This document shows, piece by piece, positions 17,506-29,000 of a stretch of DNA of 64,000 nucleotides. Both the position numbers and the translations under genes were made by a program. Position 1 is the stretch's first letter, and the number at the start of each line of letters is the position of its first letter. The DNA is from Halosolutus amylolyticus. Lineage in GTDB: Archaea; Halobacteriota; Halobacteria; Halobacteriales; Natrialbaceae. The DNA is taken from NCBI RefSeq assembly GCF_023566055.1, contig NZ_JALIQP010000001.1, positions 434,001 through 498,000 of the forward strand. Reading direction: 5' to 3'. Below the pieces are notes generated by a model that was not told the DNA's origin, did no database searches, and worked only from the letters and a program-made list of their open reading frames with translations.

Positions 17506-17593
17506 CGGACCGGCCGCTCGAGATCGGCGCGACGAGAAAGGGAGCCGCCAGTGTATCGGTCGAGCGAAACGACGGCCCGCGGATCGAGCGGCG

Positions 17594-18877
17594 CTACGTC
17601 CCGTGGTCCCAGCTATCCATGTAGTCGCGCTGGGTGTCCGTCAGCGAATCGAAGTCGACGCCCTCGGCCTCGAGTTTGATCTCGGCGATCTCCCGATCGA
17701 GTTCGTCCGGGACGTCGTGGACGCCAGCCGCGTACGCGTCGCCGTTCTCGACGAGTTCGCGGACGCAGGCGGCCTGCACGCCGAAACTCTGGTCCATGAC
17801 CTCGACGGGGTGGCCCAGCGAGATGGGGGCGGCGAGGTTGACGAGGCGGCCCTCGGCGATCACGTTCAGCCGTCGGCCGTCTTCCATCTCGTAGGCCTCG
17901 ACGCCGTCGCGGGCCTCGTAGCGATCGACCGCCAGGTCGTCGAGCGCGTCGAGGTCGATCTCGATGTCGAAGTGGCCGGCGTTGGCGAGCAGGACGCCGT
18001 CGTCCATCTTCTCGAAGTCCTCCTCGACGATGACGTCCCGGTTGCCCGTCGTCGTCAGGAAGACGTCGCCCACCTCGGCCGCTTCGGCCATCGGCATCAC
18101 GTCGTAGCCCTCCATGTGGGCCTCGAGCGCGCGACGGGGCTCGACCTCGGTGACGATGACGTTCGCGTTCTGGCCCGCGGCCTTCTTCGCGACGCCCTTG
18201 CCGCAGTAGCCGTAGCCCGCGACGACGACGTTCTTGCCGGCCCACGAGAGGTTCGTGGTCATCGCGATCGAGGCCAGCGAGGACTCGCCGGTGCCGTGGA
18301 CGTTGTCGAACAGCCGCTTCATGGGCGTGTCGTTGACCGCGAAGACGGGATAGTCAAGCGCCCCGTCCGCGTCCATCGCGCGCAGTCGGTGGACGCCGGT
18401 GGTCGTCTCCTCGGCCCCGCCGATGATCCCGTCGATCAGTTCGGGGTAGTCCTCGTGGATCGCGGCGACGAGGTCCATCCCGTCGTCGACGGTGATCGTC
18501 GGCTCGTGGGCGATGACGGCCTCGATCGCGGCGTAGTACTCCTCGTCGTCGACGCCGCGTTTCGCGTAGCTGGTAATCGACTCGTGAGCGTCCAGCGCCG
18601 CGCTCACGTCGTCGTGGGTCGAGAGCGGATTACAGCCCGTGACGGCCACTTCGGCGCCACCTTCCGCGAGCGTCTCGACGAGGATCGCGGTCTTGGCCTC
18701 GACGTGCATCGCCATCGCGATGCGTTCGCCCGCGAAAGGCTGGTTCGCGACGAACTCCTCGCGAACGGACTCGAGAATCGGCATGTGCTGGGCGGCCCAG
18801 TCCATCTTTCGGCGTCCCGCTTCTCGAGCGGACTCGGAATCGTCGAGTTGCTCGGTGATCGGGGGATACTCGCTCAT
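17594..18877 (-). CDS. ahcY: Adenosylhomocysteinase
   Basis: A 427-residue NAD-dependent enzyme that hydrolyses S-adenosylhomocysteine to adenosine and homocysteine, relieving product inhibition of methyltransferases. Key features are the substrate segment GCNPLSTHDD (81-90), GGAEETTTGV (153-162), NDTPMKRLFDNVHGTGES with K187 and D191, and the dinucleotide-binding glycine motif GYGYCGKG (221-228). The archaeal-type length lacks the long insertion of eukaryotic enzymes. The ATG at 18877 gives MSEYPPITEQ; the upstream extension is not conserved-looking. Together with the deaminase at 20079-21377 it can handle SAH and related nucleosides. Confidence 0.96.
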   Translation of the reverse strand: MSEYPPITEQLDDSESAREAGRRKMDWAAQHMPILESVREEFVANQPFAGERIAMAMHVEAKTAILVETLAEGGAEVAVTGCNPLSTHDDVSAALDAHESITSYAKRGVDDEEYYAAIEAVIAHEPTITVDDGMDLVAAIHEDYPELIDGIIGGAEETTTGVHRLRAMDADGALDYPVFAVNDTPMKRLFDNVHGTGESSLASIAMTTNLSWAGKNVVVAGYGYCGKGVAKKAAGQNANVIVTEVEPRRALEAHMEGYDVMPMAEAAEVGDVFLTTTGNRDVIVEEDFEKMDDGVLLANAGHFDIEIDLDALDDLAVDRYEARDGVEAYEMEDGRRLNVIAEGRLVNLAAPISLGHPVEVMDQSFGVQAACVRELVENGDAYAAGVHDVPDELDREIAEIKLEAEGVDFDSLTDTQRDYMDSWDHGT

Positions 18878-19173
18878 GGGTCGACTGAGTGGGAGCGGGG
18901 CCAAAACGCTACCGAAGCGGACCCGCTCGATCCGCGCTCACGGGCGATCGACAGCAGTCGCTCGGCGTCGATCGCGCCTCTCGCAGAAAAATCGGTTCGA
19001 CCGTGACGCGGCACCCGCGTTCGATCGCCGATCGATCGCGAGTGCCGCGATACTGTTCGAGAACGGCGACGGCCGTTCGAATGGGGGTGCCTCAGTGGTG
19101 GTGGGTGGGAGATACGTGCCGTCGACCGCTGTCGATCGCCTGGCTGCGTGATCGGTAGCTGGGTGGCAGTCAG

Positions 19174-19926
19174 TTACTGTCCGCCCGCGTGCGACGGCGG
19201 ACCGCCACCGCCGCCGTTGCTCCCGGACGCCTCGTCGTCATCGTCGCTGTCTTCATCGTCGCCATCGTCCGAGTTGCCGGCGTGTTCCGGCGGCCCGCCG
19301 GCGTTACGATCGTCACCATCGTCAGGCCCGCCCGCGTGGGCCGGTGGCCCCTGCGTGTCGTCACTCGGCGGACCCGCGTGCCCCGGTGGGCCCGCGTGGT
19401 CGGGCGCGTTACCCGGGTTGTGTTCGACGACGAAGCTCGCGACTGCGAAGCCGATCGAGCCGTTCTCGTCGCTCTCGTTCTTGGTATCTTCGACGAACTG
19501 CGAGACGAGGTCACCGAAGCTCTCGCCCTCGTCGGTTTCGGTCTCGTCACCGTCGTCCGTCTCGTTTCCGTCGTCGGCGTCGTCACCGTCGTCCGTCTCG
19601 TTTCCGTCGTCGGCGTCGTCACCGTCGTCCGTCTCGTTTCCGTCTTCGACGTCGTCGCCGTCGTCCGTCTCGTTTCCGTCTTCGACGTCGTCGCCGTCGT
19701 CCGTCTCGTTTCCGTCTTCGACATCGTCACCGTCGTCCGTCTCGTTTCCGTCTTCGACGTCGTCGCCGTCGTCGGTCTCGTTCCCGTCGTCGACGTCGTC
19801 GCCGTCGACCTGCGTAATCGACACCGCGGGTTCGTCGGCGGCCGCACTCGCGGCGGCCATGCCCGGCAACGCGATCAGTGACAGGATCATAACGGTCGCC
19901 AGTGTTGCTGCGGATAGCCTGTTCAT
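19174..19926 (-). CDS. Secreted acidic repeat protein with an N-glycosylation sequon in every repeat
   Basis: 250 residues. A Sec-type signal peptide (MNRLSAATLATVMILSLIAL, cleavage likely after AAASA near residue 28) is followed by seven perfect or near-perfect 12-residue repeats of the form D-V/A-E/D-DGNETDDGD (residues 44-127). Each contains N-E-T, an N-glycosylation sequon. Next is a folded-looking segment (GESFGDLVSQFVEDTK, GSIGFAVASFVVEHN) and then a tail of GPP-x-HAG units mixed with acidic runs. There are no Cys residues or C-terminal membrane anchor. It is probably a released or wall-associated glycoprotein. TATA-like gtttattc (19953-19960, minus strand) sits at the leaderless distance. 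No homologous function is known to me. Confidence 0.8.
   Translation of the reverse strand: MNRLSAATLATVMILSLIALPGMAAASAAADEPAVSITQVDGDDVDDGNETDDGDDVEDGNETDDGDDVEDGNETDDGDDVEDGNETDDGDDVEDGNETDDGDDADDGNETDDGDDADDGNETDDGDETETDEGESFGDLVSQFVEDTKNESDENGSIGFAVASFVVEHNPGNAPDHAGPPGHAGPPSDDTQGPPAHAGGPDDGDDRNAGGPPEHAGNSDDGDDEDSDDDDEASGSNGGGGGPPSHAGGQ
19546..19797 (-). repeat. Seven tandem 36-bp coding repeats
   Basis: Seven in-frame 36-base units encode the D(V/A)(E/D)DGNETDDGD repeats of the secreted acidic protein. Neighbouring copies are nearly identical at DNA level, consistent with recent expansion by slippage or unequal crossover, so copy number should vary between strains. Confidence 0.85.
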
Positions 19927-19952
19927 CACGATCGGGACATTCAGGGAGCCGT

Positions 19953-19960
19953 GAATAAAC
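19953..19960 (-). promoter_or_regulatory. TATA box of the acidic repeat protein gene
   Basis: gtttattc on the minus strand, 27-34 bases before the ATG at 19926. The adjoining bases 20000-20050 are strikingly AT-rich, with several further TTTATA-type words, and may hold additional promoter elements. Confidence 0.45.
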
Positions 19961-20078
19961 CCCGTCGGCAGTTCGGGAAGTTTGCGGGTCGTCGAAACTC
20001 CCTGAGAATAGTTTATAACGTTTATAGAGAATTTAGAGCGTTTAGATTTCGTTCACCGAGGTCGGCTAATCGGCCGAC

Positions 20079-21377
20079 TCAGGACTCGGCCCGGTCCACC
20101 AGCGCCGCGGCTTCCTCGCGGGCCCGATCGCGAACCGCCGCTTCGTCGAGGGTCAGGACCTCGCGATCGCGCATGAGCACCCGGCCGTCACAGACGGTGT
20201 GACGGACGTCCGCGGCCGCGGCCGCGTAGGCAAGGTGACTCACGAGGTCGTGGGCGGGCGTCAGGTGCGGTTTCTCGAGGTCGATCACCGCGAGGTCGGC
20301 GGGCGCACCGGCCTCGAGACGGCCCGACTCGAGGCCGATCGCGTCGGCCGTCGCGCCGGTGAGCATGTCGACGACGGCCTCCGCGGGGACGGCGCTGGCG
20401 TCGTCGGCGGCGAGTTTGCCGAGCATGGCCGCGTCGCGGGCCTCGTCTAACATCGAGAGGTCGTTGTTCGAGGCCGCACCGTCCGTTCCGAGGCCGACGG
20501 TCACGCCGGCCTCGCGCATGCGTTCGACCGGTGCCATCCCGCTGGCCAGTTTCATGTTCGAGGCGGGACAGTGGATCACGCTCGTTCCCGCCTCGGCGAG
20601 CAGGCCGATCTCGCTCTCGTCTACGTGGACGCCGTGGGCGATGAAATCCTCCGGTTCGAGCATCCCCTTCTCGGCGGCGTAGGCCAGCGGCCGTACCCCG
20701 TGTTCCTCGACGATCGGCGTCACCTCGTCTTCGGTCTCGTTGGCGTGGTAGTGGAGCGGGACGCCGAGTTCGCGGGCCTCAGAGACGAACTCCGAGAGGT
20801 ACTGCCCGTCGACCGTCGTCAGCGAGTGGGGCATAAATGCCGACGAGATCCGGCCGTCGGCCATCCCGTCGATCTCCTCGGCGACGGCGAGGCCCTCGCG
20901 AGCGTCTTCGCGCGCCTCGTCCTCGTCCTTGGCGACGGAGATCACGCCGTGACCGAGTCGGGCGCGCAGACCCGCCTCGTCGACGACGTCGGCGATCGTC
21001 GGGACGAAGAAGTACATGTCCGCGAACGCGGTCGTCCCCGATTTGATCATCTCGAGGACGCCGAGTTCGGTGCCGGCCCGGACCGAGTCGGCCGTCAACT
21101 CGGCCTCGACGGGCCAGATGTCCTCCCGGAGCCAGGCGTCGAGCGCCTTGTCGTCCGCGTAGCCACGCAGGAGCGTCATCGCGACGTGACAGTGGCCGTT
21201 GACGAACCCGGGCGTCACGAGCGACTCCGTCGCGTCGAGCGTCTCGTCGGCGTCGGCCCCGAGGTCGTCGCCGATCTCGAGGATCTCGCCGGCCGACCGA
21301 TCGACCAGCACGTCCGCACGCGTCACCGTCGCGTCGGGTAGCAGTACCGTTCCACCAGTGATTGCCAGCGTCGTCAT
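20079..21377 (-). CDS. dadD: SAH/MTA/5'-deoxyadenosine deaminase (amidohydrolase superfamily)
   Basis: A 432-residue metal-dependent deaminase of the TrzF/MtaD/DadD group, which converts the adenine ring of 5'-deoxyadenosine, methylthioadenosine or SAH to hypoxanthine. The metal site is readable: GHCHVAM (H62, H64), HYHANETEDE, FIAHGVHVDE and the Asp in GTDGAASNNDLSML. The length and motifs match DadD of methanogens and haloarchaeal orthologues. Location near ahcY (with one gene between, all minus strand) fits salvage of SAM-derived nucleosides. An actataag box lies 26-33 bases upstream of the ATG. The exact preferred substrate is uncertain. Confidence 0.88.
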   Translation of the reverse strand: MTTLAITGGTVLLPDATVTRADVLVDRSAGEILEIGDDLGADADETLDATESLVTPGFVNGHCHVAMTLLRGYADDKALDAWLREDIWPVEAELTADSVRAGTELGVLEMIKSGTTAFADMYFFVPTIADVVDEAGLRARLGHGVISVAKDEDEAREDAREGLAVAEEIDGMADGRISSAFMPHSLTTVDGQYLSEFVSEARELGVPLHYHANETEDEVTPIVEEHGVRPLAYAAEKGMLEPEDFIAHGVHVDESEIGLLAEAGTSVIHCPASNMKLASGMAPVERMREAGVTVGLGTDGAASNNDLSMLDEARDAAMLGKLAADDASAVPAEAVVDMLTGATADAIGLESGRLEAGAPADLAVIDLEKPHLTPAHDLVSHLAYAAAAADVRHTVCDGRVLMRDREVLTLDEAAVRDRAREEAAALVDRAES

Positions 21378-21402
21378 TACCGCTGCGTTCTCACCGGAAT
21401 TC

Positions 21403-21410
21403 CTTATAGT
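21403..21410 (-). promoter_or_regulatory. TATA box of the deaminase gene
   Basis: actataag on the minus strand, 26-33 bases upstream of the start at 21377, the leaderless spacing. Confidence 0.5.
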
Positions 21411-21513
21411 ATCGATCCATCGACGTCGGCGAGGAGGCCTCGTTCGGCGTCGGTGGAGACTCGATGCGTCGTCCGCAAAGGAAGTCGTCCGGCGACGCTC
21501 GAACGGCCGCCGC

Positions 21514-22293
21514 TTACGTCGCGTGGATCGATACCGATCCGATCGTGCCGAACCGGACCTCGATCACGTCCCCCGGTTCGAACGGGACCATCGGCGTCAC
21601 CGAACCCGTCGAGACGAGGTCACCCTCGGCCAGGTGGGCGTCCCGGTCCGCGAGCATCCCCGCGAGCCAGCGGACTGCCGCAACGGGGGTCCCGAGGACG
21701 TCCGCTCCGATCCCCGTCGCCTCCAGGGTGCCGTTTTTCAGCACGTGCACTCCCTCGAACGCGAGGTCGATCTCGGTCGGATCGGTTGGGCAATCGCCGA
21801 CGACCAGTCGACCGGCGAGCGCGTTGTCGGCGACGGCCTCGGGCGCCCGGACGTCCCACTCGTCGATGCGACAGTCGACCACCTCGATGACGGGAACGAT
21901 CATCCTCGTCGCCGCGAGGACGTCGATCGGCGTCGCCGTCCCGTCGAGGTCCTCGCCGAGAACGAACGCGATTTCCGGTTCGACTCGCGGATCGATCAGC
22001 CCGTCGACGTCGAGTGGGCCGCCCGATCGGACGGTTTCGGCCGGGACGCGTCCGAAGATGGGTTCGTCGATGCCGAGTTCCTCCTGGACGCCCGGGGACG
22101 TACAGCCGACCTTGTACCCGATCGGGGGCCCCTCCTCGGGCTGGCGGCGATCGGTCACGCGTCGCTGTATCGCGTACCCGTCCGCGAGCGTCAGGTCGTG
22201 GGACCCGCGAAGGGAGCCGAGAGGGGTCCCGGACCGGTACGCCTCGAACAGGTCACCCGCGATGTCCGCACGGGTCTCCACGTCGAGTGACAT
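21514..22293 (-). CDS. 2-keto-4-pentenoate hydratase / fumarylacetoacetate hydrolase-family protein
   Basis: A 259-residue protein of the FAH fold, hydratase branch (MhpD-like). Visible motifs are the start helix LFEAYRSGTPLGSLRG, YAIQRRVTDRR, GYKVGCTSPGVQEELGIDEP, and EPEIAFVLGEDL, whose acidic residues ligate the divalent metal. These enzymes add water to 2-hydroxypentadienoate or similar enol acids in aromatic meta-cleavage pathways, but no other pathway gene is adjacent. The ATG at 22293 (MSLDVETRAD) is backed by a TATA box at 22316-22323; the upstream in-frame extension crosses that box and is rejected. Confidence 0.87.
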   Translation of the reverse strand: MSLDVETRADIAGDLFEAYRSGTPLGSLRGSHDLTLADGYAIQRRVTDRRQPEEGPPIGYKVGCTSPGVQEELGIDEPIFGRVPAETVRSGGPLDVDGLIDPRVEPEIAFVLGEDLDGTATPIDVLAATRMIVPVIEVVDCRIDEWDVRAPEAVADNALAGRLVVGDCPTDPTEIDLAFEGVHVLKNGTLEATGIGADVLGTPVAAVRWLAGMLADRDAHLAEGDLVSTGSVTPMVPFEPGDVIEVRFGTIGSVSIHAT

Positions 22294-22315
22294 ACTGTCA
22301 CTCTCGCACACCCGT

Positions 22316-22323
22316 CTATAAAG
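22316..22323 (-). promoter_or_regulatory. TATA box of the hydratase gene
   Basis: ctttatag on the minus strand, 23-30 bases before the ATG at 22293. Confidence 0.5.
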
Positions 22324-22454
22324 GTGGGCACGCGATCGGCCCGTCGCACCCGCATAGGTCGTCACGTTCGGCGCACCGAGCTACGGGCCATTCGCGGACG
22401 ACTCCGTGACGTCCCGCGAGAGCGGGCGATAGTAGCCACTGAAAGTCAATGTGT

Positions 22455-22481
22455 CTGATCGCAGGACGGCTTTGCGATCAG
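22455..22481. repeat. Perfect 9-bp stem hairpin
   Basis: ctgatcgca (22455-22463) and tgcgatcag (22473-22481) form a perfect stem around a 9-base loop. The outer word cactga at 22437 also pairs with tcagtg at 22478, giving a competing fold. It is located 16 bases from the larger palindrome at 22497. Confidence 0.5.
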
Positions 22482-22496
22482 TGCGTAAATCGATTC

Positions 22497-22577
22497 ATAC
22501 GGATTGCTGTAACTAGTTACCGTCGATCACCAGAACGGGGTCGGTGATCGGCGGTAATTGACTACAGCAGTCCGTAT
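22497..22577. repeat. Palindromic intergenic element, double-stem type
   Basis: The outer arms atacggattgctgta (22497-22511) and tacagcagtccgtat (22563-22577) pair with one mismatch. The inner arms ttaccgtcgatcacc (22516-22530) and ggtgatcggcggtaa (22543-22557) pair with one mismatch. The outer arms match those of the element at 7266-7345, while the inner stems differ in sequence but keep pairing. It lies in the 350-base gap between divergent genes (22294-22643), where I see no coding sequence. Confidence 0.7.
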
Positions 22578-22643
22578 CAGCGGCTACTATAGAACCGATC
22601 GACGGGCGGTAGACCTATCCCCAGGCTGAACGATAAATCAGCC

Positions 22644-23630
22644 ATGAGCGATCGCGGAAACGAACTCGAGGACGAGAGCCGACGACCGTTCGAGTCCGGA
22701 GCCGAGACGCGGACGGAACGGCCGAAGGGCCGCGACGATCGATCGGCCGCCGAGTCCGGAGACGGGACCGAGTCGATCCCGATCGACACGCCCGCAGAAC
22801 CGGAGCCAGGAGCGGGATCGGACGCGACCAGTCCGGGACCGGATCGCGGACCGAACGCGATCCGCAACTGGACGGTCATCACGGCCGCCCTCGCGCTCGT
22901 CTCGGCGCTCACAGCCGTCGCCATCGTCGCGATTCACGGCGCCGCGATGCCCGCGCTCGGAGCGACCGCCCTCGGGGTCGGCTTCGCGGCGATCGCCGCG
23001 GTTTCCCGGACGACCGTCACCGACGCCGTCGGGGTACTCGCCGACGGGTGGGCCGAACACCGGCCGTACGTCTGGTTCGCGACGGGCCTGTTCGGGTTCG
23101 GGGCAATCGTCGGCGCTCTCCTCGTCGCGGCCGGGGTCGATCTGACGGAACTGCTGCTCGAGATGCTGCTGGAGGAGTTCGACGAGGAGGAACTCGCCGG
23201 CGGGATCGAACTCTCGGCGACGTTCTTCATCACCAACAACACGCCGCCGTTCCTGGCCGCGATCGGCGGCGCGCTCACGCTCGGGTTCGTGACCGCGGTC
23301 ATCATGCTGTTCAACGGCGTCCTCATCGGAAACCTGGTGGTCGCGATCGGGCTGGAGACCGGCATCGGTCCCATCATCGCGCTGATCGTCCCCCACGGAA
23401 TCTTCGAGTTGCCGGCGCTGTTCGTCGCCGCCGGCGTGGGCTTTCGGCTCCTCCACCGCGCCGGCCAGCGAATCGCCGGTACGCGTGATGCGCTGTTCAC
23501 GCGGGCCTACCTCGTCCGGACCGGGGCGCTCGTCGTCTTCGGCTGGCTCCTGCTCGTGCTCGCGGCGTTCGTCGAGGCCTACCTGACGGTCCCGATCGCG
23601 GAACTGTTCTTCCCCGAGCAGGCCGGGTAG
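22644..23630 (+). CDS. SpoIIM-like (stage II sporulation protein M) membrane protein
   Basis: 328 residues. The first 75 residues are hydrophilic and disordered-looking (Glu, Arg, Pro, Ser rich). The rest has about six transmembrane helices with the SpoIIM/DUF95 pattern: FFITNNTPPFLAAIGGALTLG (N/T-rich entry into a re-entrant region), FNGVLIGNLVVAIG, then IIALIVPHGIFELPALFVAAG (the conserved PHGxFELPA motif). Archaea lack sporulation; the family is thought to act in membrane remodelling or as an ABC-linked membrane component, but its role here is unknown. It is transcribed away from the hydratase; the intergenic palindromes sit upstream. Confidence 0.88.
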   Translation: MSDRGNELEDESRRPFESGAETRTERPKGRDDRSAAESGDGTESIPIDTPAEPEPGAGSDATSPGPDRGPNAIRNWTVITAALALVSALTAVAIVAIHGAAMPALGATALGVGFAAIAAVSRTTVTDAVGVLADGWAEHRPYVWFATGLFGFGAIVGALLVAAGVDLTELLLEMLLEEFDEEELAGGIELSATFFITNNTPPFLAAIGGALTLGFVTAVIMLFNGVLIGNLVVAIGLETGIGPIIALIVPHGIFELPALFVAAGVGFRLLHRAGQRIAGTRDALFTRAYLVRTGALVVFGWLLLVLAAFVEAYLTVPIAELFFPEQAG

Positions 23631-23665
23631 CGCTCCAACGAGCGGAAAATGAATGAAGAAGGGAG

Positions 23666-26359
<2,694 letters not shown>

Positions 26360-26395
26360 GTGTGGAGGGGTACGGGCTACACGTTCAAGCGGATT

Positions 26396-26417
26396 GTGAC
26401 TTGGAAAGTGAAGTCAC
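26396..26417. promoter_or_regulatory. Dyad operator candidate upstream of copA
   Basis: gtgactt-(8 bases)-aagtcac is a perfect 7-bp inverted repeat 37-58 bases before the copA ATG. A T-rich box on the minus strand (acttttat around 26437-26445) lies further upstream, so the dyad would fall near the transcription start. This is the position where a metal-responsive repressor or activator could bind. No regulator is identified. Confidence 0.4.
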
Positions 26418-26706
26418 GAGGTCGGAACGTCTTAGAAATAAAAGTCTACCCTTCCGGAGCTCCACGTCCGCGAACGATGGTCGCCGGCTCTCGAACCGGG
26501 TTTTGCCGCGATCGATCGGCGGTATCGTGCCGCGTTCGGTCTTGCTATTCGAAACTGGCAGGGGGAGTTTCGTTCACGATCCAAACCGGTTCCCGAGCAC
26601 CGGTGGAATCGATCGGGCGGCGCTCGCGGGCGACGCTGGGACCGAACCCCGTGGAATCTCGCCCGGATGAAAAGACAGTTCCCCGCTGACGCCGAACACC
26701 CGGCAA

Positions 26707-27561
26707 ATGCGAATCGCCGTTCCCAACAAGGGCCGCCTGCACGAGCCGACGATCGACCTGCTAGAGCGGGCGGGGCTCCACCTCGAGAACGGTGCCGATC
26801 GGAAACTCTACGCCGACACCGTCGATCCCGACGTCTCGGTGCTGTTCGCCCGCGCGGCAGACATCCCCGAGTACGTCGCCGACGGCGCAGCCGAGATGGG
26901 TATCACCGGCTACGACCAGGTCCAGGAGGCTCGCGTCGACGACGTCGCGGAACTGCTCGACCTCGACTTTGGCCGCTGTCGACTCGTCCTCGCCGCACCC
27001 GAGGACGGCGACATCCGCGCTGTCGAGGACCTGGCGGGCAAGACCGTCGCCACCGAGTTCCCGAACATCACCCGCGACTTCTTCGCCGATACCGGCGTCG
27101 AGCCCGACATCGTCGAGGTCTCCGGCGCGACGGAGCTGACACCCCACGTCGAGATGGCCGACGCGATCGTCGACATCACGAGCACGGGGACGACGCTGAA
27201 GATGAACCGGCTGGCCGTCGTCGAGGAGGTCCTCCAGAGTTCGGTCCGCCTCTTCGCCCGCGAGGACGTCCTCGAGGACCCGAAAGTTCAGGAGGTCCGG
27301 ACCGCACTCTCGTCGGTCAAACACGCCGAGGGCAAGCGGTACCTGATGATGAACGTCCCCGAGGACCGACTCGACGAGGTGCGCGCGGTCATCCCCGGCC
27401 TCGGCGGACCGACGATCATGGACATCGCCAACGGCGGCGAGGAGAAGCTGGCGGTCCACGCCGTCGTGGACGAACGCGACGTCTTCGAGACGATCACCGA
27501 GGTCAAGAAAGCGGGAGCGAGCGACATTCTCGTGACCGAGATCGAACGCCTGGTCGAGTGA
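26707..27561 (+). CDS. hisG: ATP phosphoribosyltransferase
   Basis: 284 residues: the long HisG form, catalysing the first committed step of histidine synthesis from ATP and PRPP. Residues 1-210 form the two-lobe catalytic domain: [36 protein letters not shown], the PRPP loop [12 protein letters not shown]. Residues about 215-284 form the ACT-like regulatory domain ([27 protein letters not shown], then a final VTEIERLV strand), which binds histidine for feedback inhibition in the family. No other his gene is adjacent, as is common for scattered haloarchaeal his genes. The 347-base gap upstream holds the copA operator and no coding sequence that I can support. Confidence 0.96.
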   Translation: MRIAVPNKGRLHEPTIDLLERAGLHLENGADRKLYADTVDPDVSVLFARAADIPEYVADGAAEMGITGYDQVQEARVDDVAELLDLDFGRCRLVLAAPEDGDIRAVEDLAGKTVATEFPNITRDFFADTGVEPDIVEVSGATELTPHVEMADAIVDITSTGTTLKMNRLAVVEEVLQSSVRLFAREDVLEDPKVQEVRTALSSVKHAEGKRYLMMNVPEDRLDEVRAVIPGLGGPTIMDIANGGEEKLAVHAVVDERDVFETITEVKKAGASDILVTEIERLVE

Positions 27562-27637
27562 GACGCGTCCGCCGCGTTCGGGACGTGGCCTGATCGATCG
27601 ATCGCACCCGATCGCGGCGACACCGGAACCGGGACGA

Positions 27638-28057
27638 CTACTCCGTCCGGGCCGCGGGGTGTTCGAGGAGGGCCTCGCCGTCGAGGATCGACTCGACCGC
27701 CGCGAAGTTCGCACCCGACGAGACGACGCCCTCGTTCCGATCGTACGTTACGATCCCGCGGGACTCGAGCGCCGGCAGGTGTGTCCGGTGAAGCGAGACG
27801 TGGACGCGCTGGCGGAGTTCGTGGAGCGTCGTCACGGCCGTCGCGTCGTACTCGGCGTCGGCGAGACACGCGACCAGCCGCTGGACTGTGATCGGCACGT
27901 CCGCAGTGTGCACGCACCGGACGATCGCGCGCCGTCGGTCGCTGTCCAGGACGCGCCGAAGGTCGTCCTGCGAGAGCGATCGGCGGCGAACCGGGCCGGT
28001 ACTGCTGGAAATCGGCCGGTTCGAACCGGGGTGGGCTCCGTCGGAGTGGATCGTCAT
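27638..28057 (-). CDS. Winged-helix regulator of the DUF7344 type
   Basis: 139 residues from the ATG at 28057 (MTIHSDGAHP). The core, about residues 30-125, reads as a haloarchaeal winged helix: LSQDDLRRVLDSDRRRAIVRC, then TVQRLVACLADAEY, LHELRQRVHVSLHRTHLPALES, and RGIVTYDRNEGVVSSG as the wing. This module (DUF7344 in my memory) is widespread in haloarchaea next to signalling genes and probably binds DNA. The N-terminal 25 residues are basic and Ser-rich. The minus-strand box gtttatcc (28086-28093) 29-36 bases upstream favours this start over the longer frame. The 376-base gap to tbp shows no convincing gene. Confidence 0.72.
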   Translation of the reverse strand: MTIHSDGAHPGSNRPISSSTGPVRRRSLSQDDLRRVLDSDRRRAIVRCVHTADVPITVQRLVACLADAEYDATAVTTLHELRQRVHVSLHRTHLPALESRGIVTYDRNEGVVSSGANFAAVESILDGEALLEHPAARTE

Positions 28058-28433
28058 GGGCAGGTGAGACTCATCGTTTTCGACCGGATAAACGGGGTCG
28101 CTCGTTTCGACGATCACGGCCAGTTTCGACCATTATCGCCGGATTAAACGGATCTAAACACACCAGAATCCGGGCGGATCGACGGGAAGTCGGATACAGC
28201 GGACGCAGCTGCGACCGGCGTTGGGACTCGATTCGAGACGCTGGCGTCGAGCGGACGCGAAAAACACACGCCGAAAACCGTTTCTGCCGGTCAATCGGGG
28301 CGAACGGTTCGGACGGCAGTCCGGGCCGATCGAGTCGCCGACCGATCGACGGAACCGGACCCACCGCGAGCGCGGGCGACAGCGCTGGTGGCGTCGGTTC
28401 GGGCCCGTCGCGACCGAACGAAGCGACGCTTCG

Positions 28434-28994
28434 TTACTCGAGCAGGCCGAGGTCCTCGAGCCGCGAGACGATCTTGTCGACGGCGTGCTCGGCGTCTTCG
28501 GGCTTCTTCCCGCCGGTAATGACGAGTTTCCCGGAGCCAAAGAGCAGGGCCACTACTTCGGGTTCGTCGAGGCGATAGACCAGGCCGGGGAACTGCTCGG
28601 GTTCGTACTCGATGTTCTCCAGTCCGAGACCGATCGCGATCGCGTTCAGGTTGAGATTCCGGCCCAGGTCGGCCGAGGTGACGATGTTCTGGACGACGAT
28701 TTCGGGATCCTCGTTGACCTGGATCTGGAGTTCGCGGAGTTTGTCGAAGACGATCCGCAGACTCTCGTGCACGTCGTCGGTGCTCTTGGCACCGGTACAG
28801 ACGATCTTCCCCGATCGGAAGATCAGCGCGGCGGATTTGGGGTTCTGGGTACGGTAGACCAGCCCGGGGAACTGCTCGGGATCGTAGTCGGCCCCCTCGA
28901 GGTCCATCGCAACGCTCTGGAGGTCCAGTTCCTGTCCGATACCGGTCGACGCCACCACGTTTTCGATGTTTATGGTGTCCTTCGGGTCCGTCAT
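28434..28994 (-). CDS. tbp: TATA-box-binding protein
   Basis: 186 residues: the saddle-shaped basal transcription factor, made of two imperfect direct repeats (about residues 8-90 and 99-181). The repeats share the pattern INIENVVAST/VQNIVTSADLG, YEPEQFPGLVYR, and LIFRSGKIVCTG / LLFGSGKLVITGGKK. The intercalating Phe positions are in FPGLVYR. Strongly acidic, as in other haloarchaeal TBPs. Its own promoter region is unusually AT-rich with two candidate TATA words and an inverted repeat, so self-regulation is possible. Haloarchaea often have several TBPs; this one is preceded by the expected promoter and is the standard length. Confidence 0.97.
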   Translation of the reverse strand: MTDPKDTINIENVVASTGIGQELDLQSVAMDLEGADYDPEQFPGLVYRTQNPKSAALIFRSGKIVCTGAKSTDDVHESLRIVFDKLRELQIQVNEDPEIVVQNIVTSADLGRNLNLNAIAIGLGLENIEYEPEQFPGLVYRLDEPEVVALLFGSGKLVITGGKKPEDAEHAVDKIVSRLEDLGLLE

Positions 28995-29000
28995 AAGTCG

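Noticed and set aside
17468-19006. Long plus-strand open frame opposite ahcY
   Set aside because: AhcY on the other strand has all catalytic motifs; the opposite frame is a shadow.
19546-19797. Seven 36-base repeats that could be read as a CRISPR array
   Set aside because: The repeats are directly adjacent without variable spacers, stay in frame and encode a signal-peptide protein, and no cas gene is present.
28058-28433. Possible gene in the gap between the DUF7344 regulator and tbp
   Set aside because: Frames there are Arg/Ser-rich shadows with no start context or domain, so the gap is left empty.
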